In this document: in pieces, positions 18,256 through 28,678 of the stretch | Layout of the letters: every line of letters begins with the position of its first letter | How positions within the stretch are numbered: the stretch's first letter is position 1 | NCBI RefSeq assembly: GCF_913775985.1 | Contig: NZ_CAJYMB010000018.1 | Location: 1 to 41,947, forward strand | Source: an uncultured Pluralibacter sp. | GTDB lineage: Bacteria > Pseudomonadota > Gammaproteobacteria > Enterobacterales > Enterobacteriaceae | Direction: 5' to 3' | Length of the DNA stretch: 41,947 nucleotides | Notes under the pieces: generated by a model | The model's input: only the letters and a program-made list of their open reading frames with translations | What the model was told of the DNA's origin: nothing | The model's database searches: none | Made by a program: the position numbers and the translations under genes

Positions 18256-20019
18256 ATGCGTACAGAATATTGCGGGCAGCTGCGTCAGACCCACGTCGGG
18301 CAGCAGGTGACTCTTTGTGGTTGGGTCAATCGCCGACGCGATCTTGGCAGCCTCATCTTTATCGATATGCGCGACCGCGAAGGGATCGTTCAGGTATTTT
18401 TCGATCCGGATCGCGCGGACGCCCTGAAGCTGGCTTCTGAACTGCGTAACGAGTTTTGCATCCAGGTCACCGGCACCGTGCGCGCCCGCGACGAGAAAAA
18501 CGTCAACAGCGACATGGCCACCGGCGCGGTGGAAGTGCTGGCCTCGGATCTGGTTATCATCAACCGCGCAGAATCGCTGCCGCTTGACTCCAACCACGTG
18601 AACACTGAGGAAGCGCGCCTTAAGTACCGCTACCTCGACCTGCGCCGCCCGGAAATGGCGACCCGCCTGAAAACCCGTGCAAAAATTACCAGCTTCGTTC
18701 GCCGCTTTATGGACGATAGCGGATTCCTCGACATCGAAACGCCGATGCTGACCAAAGCGACGCCGGAAGGCGCGCGCGACTATCTGGTGCCGTCCCGCGT
18801 GCACAAAGGCAAATTTTACGCGCTGCCGCAGTCTCCACAGCTGTTCAAGCAGCTGCTGATGATGTCCGGTTTCGATCGCTATTATCAGATTGTGAAATGC
18901 TTCCGCGACGAAGACCTGCGCGCCGACCGCCAGCCGGAATTTACCCAGATTGATGTGGAGACCTCCTTCATGACCGCACCGCAGGTGCGTGAAATCATGG
19001 AAGCGATGGTGCGTCAACTGTGGCAGGAAATTATCGGTGTCGACCTCGGCGACTTCCCGGTAATGACCTTTGCCGAAGCCGAGCGCCGCTACGGTTCGGA
19101 TAAGCCGGATCTGCGCAACCCGATGGAGCTGGTGGACGTTGCCGATCTGCTGAAAGCGGTTGAGTTCGCCGTCTTCGCCGGTCCGGCCAACGATCCGAAA
19201 GGCCGCGTTGCCGCGCTGCGCGTGCCGGGCGGTGCGTCCCTGACGCGTAAACTCATCGACGAATACGGCAACTTCGTGAAGATCTACGGCGCGAAGGGCC
19301 TGGCGTATATCAAGGTTAACGAGCGTGCAAAAGGCCTCGAGGGCATTAACAGCCCGGTGGCTAAATTCCTTACCGCCGATATAGTGGAAGCGATTCTTGA
19401 GCGCACCGGCGCGCAGGACGGCGATATGATTTTCTTCGGTGCCGACAGCAAGAAAGTGGTTGCCGACGCGCTGGGCGCGCTGCGCCTGAAGCTGGGTAAA
19501 GACCTCGGCCTCACCGACGAAAACAAATGGGCGCCGCTGTGGGTTATCGACTTCCCGATGTTCGAAGACGACGGTGAAGGCGGCCTGAGTGCCATGCACC
19601 ATCCGTTTACGTCGCCGAAAGACATGACCGCCGCCGAGCTGAAAGCCGCGCCGGAAGAAGCCGTCGCGAACGCCTACGACATGGTGATCAACGGTTATGA
19701 AGTGGGCGGCGGTTCCGTGCGTATCCACAATGGCGACATGCAGCAGACGGTATTCGGTATTCTGGGCATCAACGAGCAGGAACAGCGCGAGAAGTTCGGC
19801 TTCCTGCTGGACGCCCTGAAGTACGGTACGCCGCCGCACGCGGGCCTGGCATTTGGTCTGGATCGCCTGACGATGCTGCTGACCGGTACCGATAATATTC
19901 GCGACGTTATTGCCTTCCCGAAAACCACTGCCGCCGCTTGCCTGATGACCGAAGCACCGAGCTTTGCCAATCCGGCCTCGCTGGGCGAGCTGGGTATCCA
20001 GGTGGTAAAGAAGGACTAA
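18256..20019 (+). CDS. aspS: Aspartyl-tRNA synthetase
   Basis: AspS charges tRNA-Asp with aspartate. The 587-residue protein closely follows E. coli AspS (590), being slightly shorter at the C-terminus (ends QVVKKD). The N-terminal OB-fold anticodon domain (about 1-105, with [24 protein letters not shown]) is followed by the class II catalytic core. Motif 2 is seen in [19 protein letters not shown]. The bacterial GAD insertion domain lies around residues 290-420, and motif 3 (GLAFGLDRL) is near residue 530. AAGGGAA precedes the ATG. nudB starts five bases after its stop, and yebC and ruvC follow, so aspS may head a longer operon. A long open frame on the opposite strand is a codon-bias shadow. 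Confidence 0.98.
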   Translation: MRTEYCGQLRQTHVGQQVTLCGWVNRRRDLGSLIFIDMRDREGIVQVFFDPDRADALKLASELRNEFCIQVTGTVRARDEKNVNSDMATGAVEVLASDLVIINRAESLPLDSNHVNTEEARLKYRYLDLRRPEMATRLKTRAKITSFVRRFMDDSGFLDIETPMLTKATPEGARDYLVPSRVHKGKFYALPQSPQLFKQLLMMSGFDRYYQIVKCFRDEDLRADRQPEFTQIDVETSFMTAPQVREIMEAMVRQLWQEIIGVDLGDFPVMTFAEAERRYGSDKPDLRNPMELVDVADLLKAVEFAVFAGPANDPKGRVAALRVPGGASLTRKLIDEYGNFVKIYGAKGLAYIKVNERAKGLEGINSPVAKFLTADIVEAILERTGAQDGDMIFFGADSKKVVADALGALRLKLGKDLGLTDENKWAPLWVIDFPMFEDDGEGGLSAMHHPFTSPKDMTAAELKAAPEEAVANAYDMVINGYEVGGGSVRIHNGDMQQTVFGILGINEQEQREKFGFLLDALKYGTPPHAGLAFGLDRLTMLLTGTDNIRDVIAFPKTTAAACLMTEAPSFANPASLGELGIQVVKKD

Positions 20020-20024
20020 CGAAG

Positions 20025-20459
20025 ATGGCATATAAGCGTCCCGTCTCGGTTTTAGTGGTGATTTACGCCGAAGATACGAAGCGGGTGCTGATGCTGCAGC
20101 GGCGCGATGATTCCGCCTTCTGGCAGTCGGTAACCGGCAGCCTGGAAGAGGGCGAAACCGCGCCGCAGGCCGCCGCGCGCGAAGTAAAGGAAGAGGTCGC
20201 CATTGATGTTGCCGAGGGGCAGCTGGCCTTAATTGACTGTCAGCGCACGGTGGAGTTTGAAATTTTTTCACATTTACGTCATCGCTACGCGCCGGGCGTG
20301 GAGCGCAATACCGAATCCTGGTTCTGTCTTGCGCTGCCCCACGAGCGCCAGATTACGATAAGCGAACACCTGGCCTACCGCTGGGTGAATGCCGCAGACG
20401 CGGCGGCGCTTACCAAATCCTGGAGCAACCGGCAGGCGATTGAAGAGTTTGTAATTTAA
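20025..20459 (+). CDS. nudB: Dihydroneopterin triphosphate pyrophosphatase NudB
   Basis: NudB removes pyrophosphate from dihydroneopterin triphosphate, an early step of folate synthesis, and also acts on dATP in vitro. The 144-residue protein carries a complete Nudix box, G-x5-E-x7-REVKEEV (about residues 40-60). Other conserved segments are [11 protein letters not shown] at the start, LMLQRRDD and [13 protein letters not shown]. The start at 20025 follows AAGGA (20011-20015) and gives MAYKRPVS, close to E. coli MKDKVYKRPVS. The upstream in-frame ATG lies inside aspS. It is slightly shorter than E. coli NudB (150) at both ends. It sits five bases after aspS, and a GC-rich hairpin separates it from yebC. 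Confidence 0.95.
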   Translation: MAYKRPVSVLVVIYAEDTKRVLMLQRRDDSAFWQSVTGSLEEGETAPQAAAREVKEEVAIDVAEGQLALIDCQRTVEFEIFSHLRHRYAPGVERNTESWFCLALPHERQITISEHLAYRWVNAADAAALTKSWSNRQAIEEFVI

Positions 20460-20481
20460 GCGGCCCGCGGGCCGCTCTTTT
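20459..20481 (+). terminator. Hairpin with short T-run between nudB and yebC
   Basis: An 18-base perfect palindrome (AGCGGCCCGCGGGCCGCT, 20459-20476) begins at the last base of the nudB stop codon and runs into CTTTT. It would be a partial terminator or a 3'-stabilising hairpin inside the aspS-nudB-yebC-ruvC run. The yebC ribosome site GGAGAG lies immediately after it. Confidence 0.6.
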
Positions 20482-20493
20482 GGAGAGAAATTT

Positions 20494-21234
20494 ATGGCAG
20501 GTCACAGTAAATGGGCCAACACCAAACACCGCAAAGCAGCTCAGGATGCCAAGCGCGGTAAAATTTTCACTAAAATCATTCGCGAGCTGGTTACCGCAGC
20601 GCGTCTGGGCGGCGGTGACGCGGCCTCAAACCCGCGCCTGCGCGCGGCGATTGATAAAGCGCTGTCTAACAACATGACCCGCGATACCCTGAACCGCGCA
20701 ATCGCGCGCGGCGTCGGCGGCGATGATGATGCCAACATGGAAACCATCATCTACGAAGGTTACGGCCCGGGCGGCACCGCTATCATGGTTGAGTGCCTGT
20801 CCGACAACCGCAACCGCACCGTTGCCGAAGTGCGTCATGCCTTCACCAAAACCGGCGGCAACCTCGGTACCGACGGCTCCGTGGCGTATCTGTTCAGCAA
20901 GAAAGGGGTTATCTCTTTCGAAGCCGGTGACGAAGACACCATTATGGAAGCGGCGCTGGAAGCAGGCGCGGAAGACGTGGTCAGCTACGATGACGGCGCG
21001 GTCGACGTTTTCACCGCATGGGAAGAGATGGGTGCCGTACGCGACGCGCTGGAAGCAGCCGGTCTGAAAGCGGACAACGCTGAAGTTTCGATGATCCCGT
21101 CCACCAAAGCGGACATGGATGCGGAAACCGCGCCGAAGCTGCTGCGCCTGATCGATATGCTGGAGGACTGCGACGACGTGCAGGAGGTTTATCACAACGG
21201 TGAGATCTCTGACGAGGTAGCAGCGACCCTCTGA
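20494..21234 (+). CDS. yebC: YebC/PmpR-family (TACO1) protein
   Basis: A 246-residue protein, the same length as E. coli YebC. The N-terminal signature [23 protein letters not shown] and the acidic surface of the middle domains are typical. Family members were long called transcriptional regulators. The mitochondrial relative TACO1 promotes translation, and recent work links bacterial YebC proteins to relief of ribosome stalling at proline-rich sequences. Which role applies here cannot be read from sequence. TGGAGAG precedes the ATG. ruvC follows after 33 bases in the same direction, the order conserved in E. coli. Confidence 0.96.
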   Translation: MAGHSKWANTKHRKAAQDAKRGKIFTKIIRELVTAARLGGGDAASNPRLRAAIDKALSNNMTRDTLNRAIARGVGGDDDANMETIIYEGYGPGGTAIMVECLSDNRNRTVAEVRHAFTKTGGNLGTDGSVAYLFSKKGVISFEAGDEDTIMEAALEAGAEDVVSYDDGAVDVFTAWEEMGAVRDALEAAGLKADNAEVSMIPSTKADMDAETAPKLLRLIDMLEDCDDVQEVYHNGEISDEVAATL

Positions 21235-21267
21235 TGGCGCGCTTAAACCCCGGTGCGGAGGCGCGCG

Positions 21268-21789
21268 ATGGCGATTATTCTCGGTATTGATCCAGGTTCG
21301 CGTATTACCGGCTACGGCGTCATTCGCCAGGTCGGCAGGCAGCTTAGCTATCTCGGCAGCGGCTGCATCCGCACCAAAGTGGATGATTTACCCTCCCGCC
21401 TGAAGCTTATCTATGCGGGCGTGTCGGAAATAATTACCCAGTTCCAGCCGGATTTTTTCGCCATCGAACAGGTGTTTATGGCGAAAAATGCCGACTCGGC
21501 GCTGAAGCTCGGCCAGGCGCGCGGCGTAGCAATTGTCGCGGCGGTGAATCAGGATCTGCCAGTGTTTGAGTACGCGGCCCGGCAGGTCAAGCAGACGGTT
21601 GTCGGCATCGGCAGCGCGGAGAAAAGCCAGGTGCAGCACATGGTGCGCACCCTGCTTAAGCTCCCCGCAAATCCGCAAGCGGATGCCGCCGATGCGCTGG
21701 CGATCGCCATCACCCACTGTCACGTGAGTCAAAATGCGATGCAGGTGAGCTCGACGCGGCTAAACCTGGCCCGCGGCAGATTGCGCTAA
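21268..21789 (+). CDS. ruvC: Holliday junction resolvase RuvC
   Basis: RuvC is the dimeric endonuclease that cuts Holliday junctions after RuvAB-driven branch migration. The 173-residue length equals that of E. coli. The four acidic active-site residues are present: D8 (D7 in mature numbering) in LGIDPGS, E67 in FAIEQVF, and D139 and D142 in QADAADALA. The start at 21268 is chosen because the product then begins [12 protein letters not shown] and GGAG (21257-21260) precedes it. An in-frame ATG 15 bases upstream would add MRRRA. ruvA follows directly after the SOS box; the yebB gene that separates them in E. coli K-12 is absent. Confidence 0.98.
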   Translation: MAIILGIDPGSRITGYGVIRQVGRQLSYLGSGCIRTKVDDLPSRLKLIYAGVSEIITQFQPDFFAIEQVFMAKNADSALKLGQARGVAIVAAVNQDLPVFEYAARQVKQTVVGIGSAEKSQVQHMVRTLLKLPANPQADAADALAIAITHCHVSQNAMQVSSTRLNLARGRLR

Positions 21790-21800
21790 ACCGACAAATC

Positions 21801-21828
21801 AGGCTGGATATTTATCCAGCCTTTTTTT
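21801..21828 (+). terminator. Terminator of ruvC overlapping the LexA box of ruvAB
   Basis: The stem GGCTGGATA / TATCCAGCC with a two-base loop runs into seven T, a good intrinsic terminator for ruvC. The same bases (21804-21819) read CTGGATATTTATCCAG, a one-base variant of the known E. coli ruvAB LexA operator (CTGGATATCTATCCAG). A TATGAT -10 (21828-21833) lies just downstream, so LexA would cover the -35 region of the ruvAB promoter. One palindrome thus serves both as RNA hairpin and as operator. Confidence 0.85.
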
Positions 21829-21913
21829 ATGATACGTTGTTCTTCATCCCCAATTTCCCCAGGATATTTCATCTGCCCCGGCGCAGGCTGAAATATGACA
21901 ACAGGAGCAGTAT

Positions 21914-22525
21914 GTGATCGGCAGACTCAGAGGCACCATTATTGAAAAACAACCCCCGCTGGTGTTGCTGGAGGCCGGTGGCGTTGGCTACGAAGTCCAT
22001 ATGCCAATGACCTGTTTCTACGAGCTGCCCGAACTTGGTCAGGAAGCAGTTGTGTTTACGCACTTCGTGGTGCGCGAAGACGCCCATCTGCTGTTCGGCT
22101 TTAACAACAAGCAGGAGCGTACCCTGTTCCGCGAGTTGATCAAGACCAACGGCGTCGGGCCAAAGCTGGCGCTGGCTATTCTTTCCGGCATGTCCGCACA
22201 CCAGTTTGTCAACGCGGTCGAGCGCGAAGATTCAGCGGCGCTGATTAAGCTACCGGGCGTCGGCAAAAAGACCGCCGAGCGGCTGGTGGTAGAAATGAAA
22301 GACCGCTTTAAGGGGCTGCACGGCGATCTCTTTACTCCTGCCGCCGATCTGGTGTTGACGTCACCGGCAAGCCAGGCCGCCGACGACGCGGAGCAGGAGG
22401 CGGTTGCCGCGCTGGTAGCGCTGGGCTATAAACCTCAGGAAGCCAGCCGAATGATCAGCAAAATTGCCGCGCCAAATGCGAGTAGTGAAACGTTAATTCG
22501 CGACGCCCTGCGCGCCGCCATGTGA
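21914..22525 (+). CDS. ruvA: Holliday junction DNA-binding protein RuvA
   Basis: RuvA forms tetramers that bind Holliday junctions and load the RuvB motor. The 203-residue length equals that of E. coli. The N-terminal OB-fold (about 1-63) is followed by two helix-hairpin-helix motifs ([13 protein letters not shown] near 76-88 and [12 protein letters not shown] near 111-122). A flexible linker and the small C-terminal domain that contacts RuvB ([17 protein letters not shown]) complete it. The GTG start is supported by AGGAG (21903-21907) and by alignment to MIGRLRG. ruvB starts eight bases after its stop, so the two form the SOS-controlled ruvAB operon. Confidence 0.98.
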   Translation: MIGRLRGTIIEKQPPLVLLEAGGVGYEVHMPMTCFYELPELGQEAVVFTHFVVREDAHLLFGFNNKQERTLFRELIKTNGVGPKLALAILSGMSAHQFVNAVEREDSAALIKLPGVGKKTAERLVVEMKDRFKGLHGDLFTPAADLVLTSPASQAADDAEQEAVAALVALGYKPQEASRMISKIAAPNASSETLIRDALRAAM

Positions 22526-22530
22526 GGTAA

Positions 22531-23544
<1,014 letters not shown>

Positions 23545-23550
23545 GCCCTA

Positions 23551-23568
23551 CCGGGCGAGGCCGCCCGG
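23551..23568. repeat. REP-like hairpin between convergent ruvB and znuB
   Basis: An inverted repeat CCGGGCG / CGCCCGG with a 4-base loop occupies most of the 36-base gap. There is no T-run on either strand. It resembles a fragment of the enterobacterial REP type often found between convergent genes, but a single copy in one window cannot establish that. Confidence 0.4.
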
Positions 23569-23580
23569 CGATCGGGCAGC

Positions 23581-24366
23581 CTATGCGGCGGCTTTCTTAC
23601 ACATGCTGAAGATAAACAGCGCTGCCGCGCAGAGTACCACCGACGGGCCCGCCGGCGTGTCGTAAAACGCAGAGAGCACCAGCCCGCCTGTCACCGCTAT
23701 CATCCCGACAATAACCGCCAGACCGGCCATCTGTTCCGGCGTGCGCGCGAAGCGTCGCGCGGTGGCGGCGGGAATAATCAGCAGAGATGTGATAATCAGC
23801 GCGCCGACAAACTTCATCGCCACGCCAATCGTCAGCGCCGTCACCAGCATCAACAGCAGCTTGACGCGCTGGATCTTCACCCCGTCAACGAAGGCCAGAT
23901 CCGGGCTGATGGTCATCGACAGCAGATTACGCCACTGCCAGACCAGAATTCCAATCACCACCACCGCGCCGAGGGCGATAGAGATCAGATCCTCGGGCGT
24001 TACCGACAGCAGATCGCCAAACAGATAGGCCATTAAGTCGACCCGCACGTTTGACATCAGGCTGACCACAACCAGCCCAAGGGACAGGGCGCTGTGGGCC
24101 ATAATCCCCAGCAGCGTATCCACTGCCAGGTGAGGGCGGCGTTCCAGAAACACCAGTCCTCCCGCGAGGATCAGGGTAACGGCAATCACCGCGTAAAATG
24201 GATTAACGTTAAGCAGCAGGCCAAAGGCGACGCCCAGCAGTGAGGCGTGTGCCAGCGTGTCGCCAAAATAGGACATCCGGCGCCAGACGACAAAAGAGCC
24301 CAGCGGGCCCGCGGCGCAGGCAAGCATCATCCCGGCGAGCCAGCCGGGAAGCAGAAGTTCGATCAT
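23581..24366 (-). CDS. znuB: Zinc ABC transporter permease ZnuB
   Basis: ZnuB is the membrane permease of the high-affinity zinc importer ZnuABC. The 261-residue length equals that of E. coli. Eight or so hydrophobic helices can be drawn, with the characteristic segments [23 protein letters not shown] (residues 23-45, contacting the ATPase) and [18 protein letters not shown] near residue 187. The ATG overlaps the znuC stop as ATGA, so translation is coupled. It is the last gene of the znuCB operon and ends close to convergent ruvB. Confidence 0.97.
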   Translation of the reverse strand: MIELLLPGWLAGMMLACAAGPLGSFVVWRRMSYFGDTLAHASLLGVAFGLLLNVNPFYAVIAVTLILAGGLVFLERRPHLAVDTLLGIMAHSALSLGLVVVSLMSNVRVDLMAYLFGDLLSVTPEDLISIALGAVVVIGILVWQWRNLLSMTISPDLAFVDGVKIQRVKLLLMLVTALTIGVAMKFVGALIITSLLIIPAATARRFARTPEQMAGLAVIVGMIAVTGGLVLSAFYDTPAGPSVVLCAAALFIFSMCKKAAA

Positions 24367-25118
24367 GAGTTGTTGTTTCCCCGACGCAGGACGATGCGTC
24401 CCTGTAAGTCATGGCGGTGGTTGTGCTGGTGGCGATAGATACCGAGCTGCTCGGCACCGCGCGGGCCGAACATGGAGATAAATTCCGGGTGCAGGGCGAC
24501 GACTGCCGGCGTGCCGGAGCAGCAGATGTGGTGATTGAGGCACAGTACTTCATCGGTCTTGGCCATCACCAGATGCAGATCGTGGGAAACCATCAGTACC
24601 CCGCAGTTAAGCTCCCGGCGCAGCTGGTCGATAAGATCGTACAGCGCCACCTGACCATTAACGTCGACGCCCTGGGTTGGTTCGTCGAGCACCAGCAGCT
24701 GCGGGGCGTTCAGCAGCGCCCGGGCCAGAAGCACGCGCTGGGTTTCGCCGCCGGAGAGCTTTTGCATCGGCGCTTCGAGCAGATGGCCGGCCTGCACGCG
24801 CTTGAGGGCGGGCAGGATATCTGCTTTGCGGGTGCCGGGACGCAGGCGCAGAAAGCGGCTTACGGTGAGCGGTAGCGTAGCGTCCAGATGCAGTTTCTGC
24901 GGCACATAGCCGATGCGCAGTTTTGGCTCGCGCGCGATGCGCCCTTCGTCGGGCGCGACCAGTCCGAGCACAACCCGCACCAGGGTAGATTTACCGGCGC
25001 CGTTGGGGCCGAGCAGCGTAAGAATTTTACCGGAGGTGAGCGTCAGGGAGATGTCGGACAGCACGCGCCGCGTGCCGAAGCTGACGGCGATATTTTCAAG
25101 TGTTACAAGATTGGTCAT
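24363..25118 (-). CDS. znuC: Zinc ABC transporter ATPase ZnuC
   Basis: ZnuC is the cytoplasmic ATPase of the ZnuABC importer. The 251-residue protein has Walker [10 protein letters not shown] (37-45), the ABC signature LSGGETQR, and Walker [13 protein letters not shown] followed by SHDLHLV. Its C-terminal tail is histidine-rich ([10 protein letters not shown]), as in E. coli, and may take part in zinc sensing or binding. The start at 25118 (MTNLVTLEN) is preferred to the ATG one codon upstream because it matches the E. coli start. The gene is divergent from znuA, with a Zur operator in the shared gap. Confidence 0.97.
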   Translation of the reverse strand: MTNLVTLENIAVSFGTRRVLSDISLTLTSGKILTLLGPNGAGKSTLVRVVLGLVAPDEGRIAREPKLRIGYVPQKLHLDATLPLTVSRFLRLRPGTRKADILPALKRVQAGHLLEAPMQKLSGGETQRVLLARALLNAPQLLVLDEPTQGVDVNGQVALYDLIDQLRRELNCGVLMVSHDLHLVMAKTDEVLCLNHHICCSGTPAVVALHPEFISMFGPRGAEQLGIYRHQHNHRHDLQGRIVLRRGNNNS

Positions 25119-25143
25119 CACAATTATTGAGTTACATTGGCTG

Positions 25144-25166
25144 TTAAATGTTATAATATCACGTCA
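25144..25166. promoter_or_regulatory. Zur operator in the znuA-znuCB intergenic region
   Basis: An AT-rich palindrome centred on TGTTATAATATCAC (25149-25162) lies between the divergent znuC and znuA starts. It is nearly identical to the Zur box I recall for the E. coli znuA-znuC region, and it also contains a TATAAT -10-like hexamer. Binding of zinc-loaded Zur would repress both directions. Confidence 0.87.
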
Positions 25167-25196
25167 GTTCAAATAATTACGATGGGTTGACGCACA

Positions 25197-26141
25197 ATGT
25201 TACATAAATATACGGTTCTTTGCGCTGCACTTTCCACCGCGCTGTGGGCATCAAGTGTAACACACTCCGGGGCAGCCGTTGTTGCCTCCCTCAAACCGGT
25301 AGGGTTTATCGCTTCAGCTATCGCAGATGGCGTAACTGATACCGAAGTTTTACTGCCTGATGGTGCCTCTGAACACGATTACTCCCTCCGTCCATCCGAT
25401 GCAAAACGCTTAAAAAACGCCGACTTAGTGGTCTGGATAGGTCCCGAAATGGAGGCCTTTATGGATAAGTCGGCGAGCAAGTTTCCGGAAGCCAAAAAGG
25501 TAACGATTGCCTCTCTGCCTGGGGTGAAGCCGCTGTTGCTGAAAGGCGCTGATAATGACGAAGAGGAGCATGGGCATTCTCATGCTTCAGGTGAAAAGAG
25601 TGACCACGATCACCATCACGGTGAATACAACATGCATCTGTGGCTTTCGCCAGAGATAGCGCGGCTCTCAGCGGTTGCAATCCACGATAAATTAGTGGAA
25701 CTTATGCCGCAAAGTCGAGCCAAACTTGACGCTAACCTGAAGGCGTTTGAGGCACAATTAGCCTCAACCGATACGCAGGTTAGTCACGAGCTGGCACCGC
25801 TGAAAGGTAAAGGGTACTTCGTTTTTCATGATGCTTATGGCTATTTTGAGAAACACTACGGGCTGACCTCAATGGGGCATTTTACCGTCAACCCTGAAAT
25901 ACAGCCTGGTGCGCAGCGTTTACATGAAATAAGAACACAGCTGGTTGAGCATAAAGCGACTTGCGTTTTTGCTGAGCCACAGTTCAGGCCGGCCGTGGTT
26001 GAAGCGGTTGCGCGCGGCACCTCCGTTCGAATGGGAACGCTGGATCCGCTGGGCACCGATATCAAGCTGGGTAAATCGAGCTATTCGCAGTTCCTTACCC
26101 AGCTGGCCAACCAATATTCAAGCTGCCTGAAGGGAGATTAA
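25197..26141 (+). CDS. znuA: Periplasmic zinc-binding protein ZnuA
   Basis: ZnuA captures zinc in the periplasm and delivers it to ZnuBC. The 314-residue precursor starts with a signal peptide (about 1-26, ending HSGA before [10 protein letters not shown]). Zinc ligands matching H60, H143 and H207 of E. coli are H60, H147 and H211. Between them lies the flexible acidic, His-rich loop (residues 118-141, with HGHSH and HDHHH), four residues longer than in E. coli. The C-terminal half contains [13 protein letters not shown] and the two cysteines expected to form a disulfide (CVFAEP and the final SSCLKGD). The ribosome site is weak. The coding sequence looks somewhat less GC-rich than its neighbours. 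It is controlled by the Zur box just upstream, and mepM follows after 15 bases. Confidence 0.97.
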   Translation: MLHKYTVLCAALSTALWASSVTHSGAAVVASLKPVGFIASAIADGVTDTEVLLPDGASEHDYSLRPSDAKRLKNADLVVWIGPEMEAFMDKSASKFPEAKKVTIASLPGVKPLLLKGADNDEEEHGHSHASGEKSDHDHHHGEYNMHLWLSPEIARLSAVAIHDKLVELMPQSRAKLDANLKAFEAQLASTDTQVSHELAPLKGKGYFVFHDAYGYFEKHYGLTSMGHFTVNPEIQPGAQRLHEIRTQLVEHKATCVFAEPQFRPAVVEAVARGTSVRMGTLDPLGTDIKLGKSSYSQFLTQLANQYSSCLKGD

Positions 26142-26156
26142 CGAGGAAGTGAATAC

Positions 26157-27476
26157 GTGCAACAGATAGCCCGCTCTGTCGCCCTGGCATTTAATAATTT
26201 GCCGCGACCCCACCGCGTGATGCTGGGGTCGCTGACGGTTTTAACGCTCGCGGTCGCCGTCTGGCGGCCCTACATCTACCATCCCGACTCGGCGCCTGTT
26301 ATCAGGACTATCGAGCTTGAAAAGAAAGAGATCCGCTCTCTGCTGCCGGAAGCCAGCGAACCTATCGATCAGTCCGCGCAGGAAGACGAAGCTATTCCGC
26401 AGGACGAACTGGACGACAAAACCGAAAACGAAGCGGGCGTCCATGAATATGTCGTTTCTACCGGCGATACTCTCAGCAGCGTGCTCAATCAGTACGGCAT
26501 TGATATGAGCGAAATCAGCAAGCTTGCCGCGTCAGATAAAGAGCTGCGCAACCTTAAAATTGGCCAGCAGCTCTCCTGGACCCTGACCGCGGATGGCGAT
26601 CTGCAGCGTCTTACCTGGGAGATGTCCCGTCGCGAAACCCGCACCTACGATCGCGTTGCCACCGGCTTTAAAATGAGCAGCGAGGTGCAGCAGGGCGACT
26701 GGGTGAACCGCGTCATGAACGGCACCGTCGGCGCGAGCTTTGTCGCCAGCGCCCGCAGTGCGGGCCTGACCAGCGCCGAAGTCGGCGCGGTGATCAAGGC
26801 GATGCAGTGGCAGATGGATTTCCGCAAGCTGAAGAAAGGCGATCAATTCTCAGTGCTGATGTCGCGGGAAATGCTCGACGGCAAGCGCGAGCAGAGCCAG
26901 CTTCTCGGCGTGCGCCTGCGCGCTGACGGCAAAGATTACTACGCTATCCGCGCGGAAGACGGTAAATTCTACGATAAGAGCGGTACCGGTCTGGCGAAGG
27001 GCTTTTTGCGCTTCCCCACCTCGCGCCAGTTCCGCGTATCCTCAAACTTCAATCCGCGCCGCATAAATCCGGTTACCGGACGCGTTGCGCCGCACCGCGG
27101 TGTTGACTTCGCCATGCCGCAGGGCACGCCAGTGCTGTCGGTGGGCGACGGCGAAGTGGTGGTTGCCAAGCGCAGCGGCGCCGCCGGCTACTATGTTGCT
27201 ATTCGCCACGGCCGTACCTACACCACGCGCTATATGCACCTGCGTAAAATTCTGGTGCAGCCGGGGCAGAAAATTAAGCGCGGCGACCGCATTGCGCTTT
27301 CAGGCAATACCGGGCGCTCTACCGGTCCGCATCTGCATTATGAAGTGTGGATCAACCAGCAGGCGGTGAATCCGCTTACTGCCAAGCTGCCGCGTACCGA
27401 AGGTCTCACCGGCTCGGATCGTCGCGATTACCTGGCGCAGGTTAAGGACGTCGCTCCGCAGCTGCGTTTTGACTAA
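26157..27476 (+). CDS. mepM: Murein DD-endopeptidase MepM
   Basis: MepM cleaves D-Ala-mDAP cross-links in peptidoglycan and allows insertion of new strands during growth; in E. coli its level is limited by the NlpI-Prc protease. The 439-residue protein has an N-terminal membrane anchor (about 20-40), an acidic region, a LysM domain (VHEYVVSTGDTLSSVLNQYG, about 95-140) and a C-terminal M23 peptidase domain. Metal and catalytic residues are H313 and D317 in HRGVD, H361, and H392/H394 in PHLHYE. The GTG start follows GAGGAAG (26143-26149) and gives MQQIARSVALAFN, identical to E. coli. It lies 15 bases after znuA, so some zinc-linked co-expression is possible, fitting a zinc enzyme. Confidence 0.97.
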   Translation: MQQIARSVALAFNNLPRPHRVMLGSLTVLTLAVAVWRPYIYHPDSAPVIRTIELEKKEIRSLLPEASEPIDQSAQEDEAIPQDELDDKTENEAGVHEYVVSTGDTLSSVLNQYGIDMSEISKLAASDKELRNLKIGQQLSWTLTADGDLQRLTWEMSRRETRTYDRVATGFKMSSEVQQGDWVNRVMNGTVGASFVASARSAGLTSAEVGAVIKAMQWQMDFRKLKKGDQFSVLMSREMLDGKREQSQLLGVRLRADGKDYYAIRAEDGKFYDKSGTGLAKGFLRFPTSRQFRVSSNFNPRRINPVTGRVAPHRGVDFAMPQGTPVLSVGDGEVVVAKRSGAAGYYVAIRHGRTYTTRYMHLRKILVQPGQKIKRGDRIALSGNTGRSTGPHLHYEVWINQQAVNPLTAKLPRTEGLTGSDRRDYLAQVKDVAPQLRFD

Positions 27477-27490
27477 CTGCTGACCGTACA

Positions 27491-27523
27491 AAGCCGATTC
27501 CCCGGGGGGATCGGCTTTTTCTT
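27491..27523 (+). terminator. Intrinsic terminator of mepM
   Basis: AAGCCGATTCCCC pairs with GGGGATCGGCTT and runs into TTTTTCTTTT. It lies 14 bases after the mepM stop. Confidence 0.93.
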
Positions 27524-27585
27524 TTGTGCGATGTCCGGCGCATCGCTACACTGTCCAACACTCTTTTAAGTACGATTCTGGGCGC

Positions 27586-28551
27586 ATGGAAACCAAAAAA
27601 ACCAATAATGAATTTATTCCCCGCTTTGAAAAGGCATTTCTTCATCCTCGCTACTGGGGATCCTGGCTGGGGGTAGGTGCCTTTGCCGGGCTTGCCCTGA
27701 TGCCGCCAGCGCTTCGTGACCCCTTGCTGGGCGGACTGGGCCGCCTGGTGGGTCGACGGGCCGGCAGCGCGCGGCGCAGGGCGCAAATCAATCTCCTCTA
27801 CTGTTTCCCCGAAAAGAGCGAAAGCGAGCGTGAAGCAATCATTGATGCCATGTTTGCCGCCGCGCCGCAGGCGATGGCGATGATGGCCGAACTGGCGCTT
27901 CGCAATCCGCAGAAACTGGCTTCGCGCATTGACTGGCAGGGGCTGGAGATTATCGAGGAGATGGAGCGCAACAATGAGCGCGTTATTTTTCTGGTACCGC
28001 ACGGCTGGGGCGTGGATATTCCGGCGATGCTGATGGCGTCGCGGGGGCAAAAAATGGCGGCCATGTTCCACAACCAGGGAAACCCCGTTTTAGACTACGT
28101 CTGGAATAGCGTGCGCCGCCGCTTTGGCGGACGCCTGCACGCCCGCAATGACGGCATTAAGCCGTTTATTCAGTCGGTGCGTCAGGGATACTGGGGCTAC
28201 TATCTGCCCGACCAGGATCACGGCAGGGAACACAGCGAGTTCGTGGACTTTTTTGGCACCTATAAGGCGACGCTTCCGGCAGTCGGTCGGCTGATGAAGG
28301 TCTGCAAAGCGCGGGTGGTTCCGCTGTTTCCAGTTTATAACGGCGAAACGCATCGCCTGACGGTTGAGGTTCGCCCGCCGATGGACGATCTGCTGACCGC
28401 CGATGACGCCACCATTGCCCGGCGCATGAATGAGGAAGTGGAGATTTTTGTTGGTCCCCATACCGAGCAGTACACCTGGATCCTCAAGCTGCTGAAAACC
28501 CGCAAGCCCGGCGAGATCCAGCCCTACAAGCGCAAAGATTTATACCGCTAG
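27586..28551 (+). CDS. lpxM: Lipid A myristoyltransferase LpxM (MsbB)
   Basis: LpxM adds the last acyl chain (myristate) to Kdo2-lipid A at the cytoplasmic face of the inner membrane. The 321-residue protein is close to E. coli LpxM (323). The HX4D acyltransferase motif is H139-D144 in PHGWGVD. The conserved stretch from FHNQGNPVLDYVWN through IKPFIQSVRQGYWGYYLPDQDHG follows, and the C-terminus retains TRKPGEIQPYKRKDLY but ends at R, two residues short of E. coli. A hydrophobic anchor lies near residues 25-42. The ATG at 27586 gives METKKTN, matching E. coli METKKNN; the upstream in-frame start at 27526 lies next to the mepM terminator and is unlikely. Confidence 0.96.
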   Translation: METKKTNNEFIPRFEKAFLHPRYWGSWLGVGAFAGLALMPPALRDPLLGGLGRLVGRRAGSARRRAQINLLYCFPEKSESEREAIIDAMFAAAPQAMAMMAELALRNPQKLASRIDWQGLEIIEEMERNNERVIFLVPHGWGVDIPAMLMASRGQKMAAMFHNQGNPVLDYVWNSVRRRFGGRLHARNDGIKPFIQSVRQGYWGYYLPDQDHGREHSEFVDFFGTYKATLPAVGRLMKVCKARVVPLFPVYNGETHRLTVEVRPPMDDLLTADDATIARRMNEEVEIFVGPHTEQYTWILKLLKTRKPGEIQPYKRKDLYR

Positions 28552-28614
28552 CGCGGTACTCTGCATTGAACGGGGCGTATTTTGTATTGATGCAGCGTTC
28601 AACCGCAGAGAAAT

Positions 28615-28655
28615 AAAAAGCCCGGTGCTGATATTCATCAGCCACCGGGCTTTTT
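28615..28655. terminator. Bidirectional terminator between lpxM and pykA
   Basis: A long stem (AAAAAGCCCGGTG-CTGAT and ATCAG-CCACCGGGCTTTTT) has A5 on one side and T5 on the other. It can terminate both lpxM (plus) and pykA (minus). Confidence 0.93.
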
Positions 28656-28678
28656 GGTTTAACGTGAATTAACGTCGA

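Noticed and set aside
18187-20271. A 694-codon open frame on the minus strand opposite aspS
   Set aside because: It mirrors aspS and nudB codon periodicity in GC-rich DNA, contains no recognisable domain and has no ribosome site. aspS is unquestionable on the other strand.
23551-23568. Intrinsic terminator for ruvB or znuB
   Set aside because: The hairpin is present but neither strand has a T-run, so it is listed only as a REP-like hairpin.
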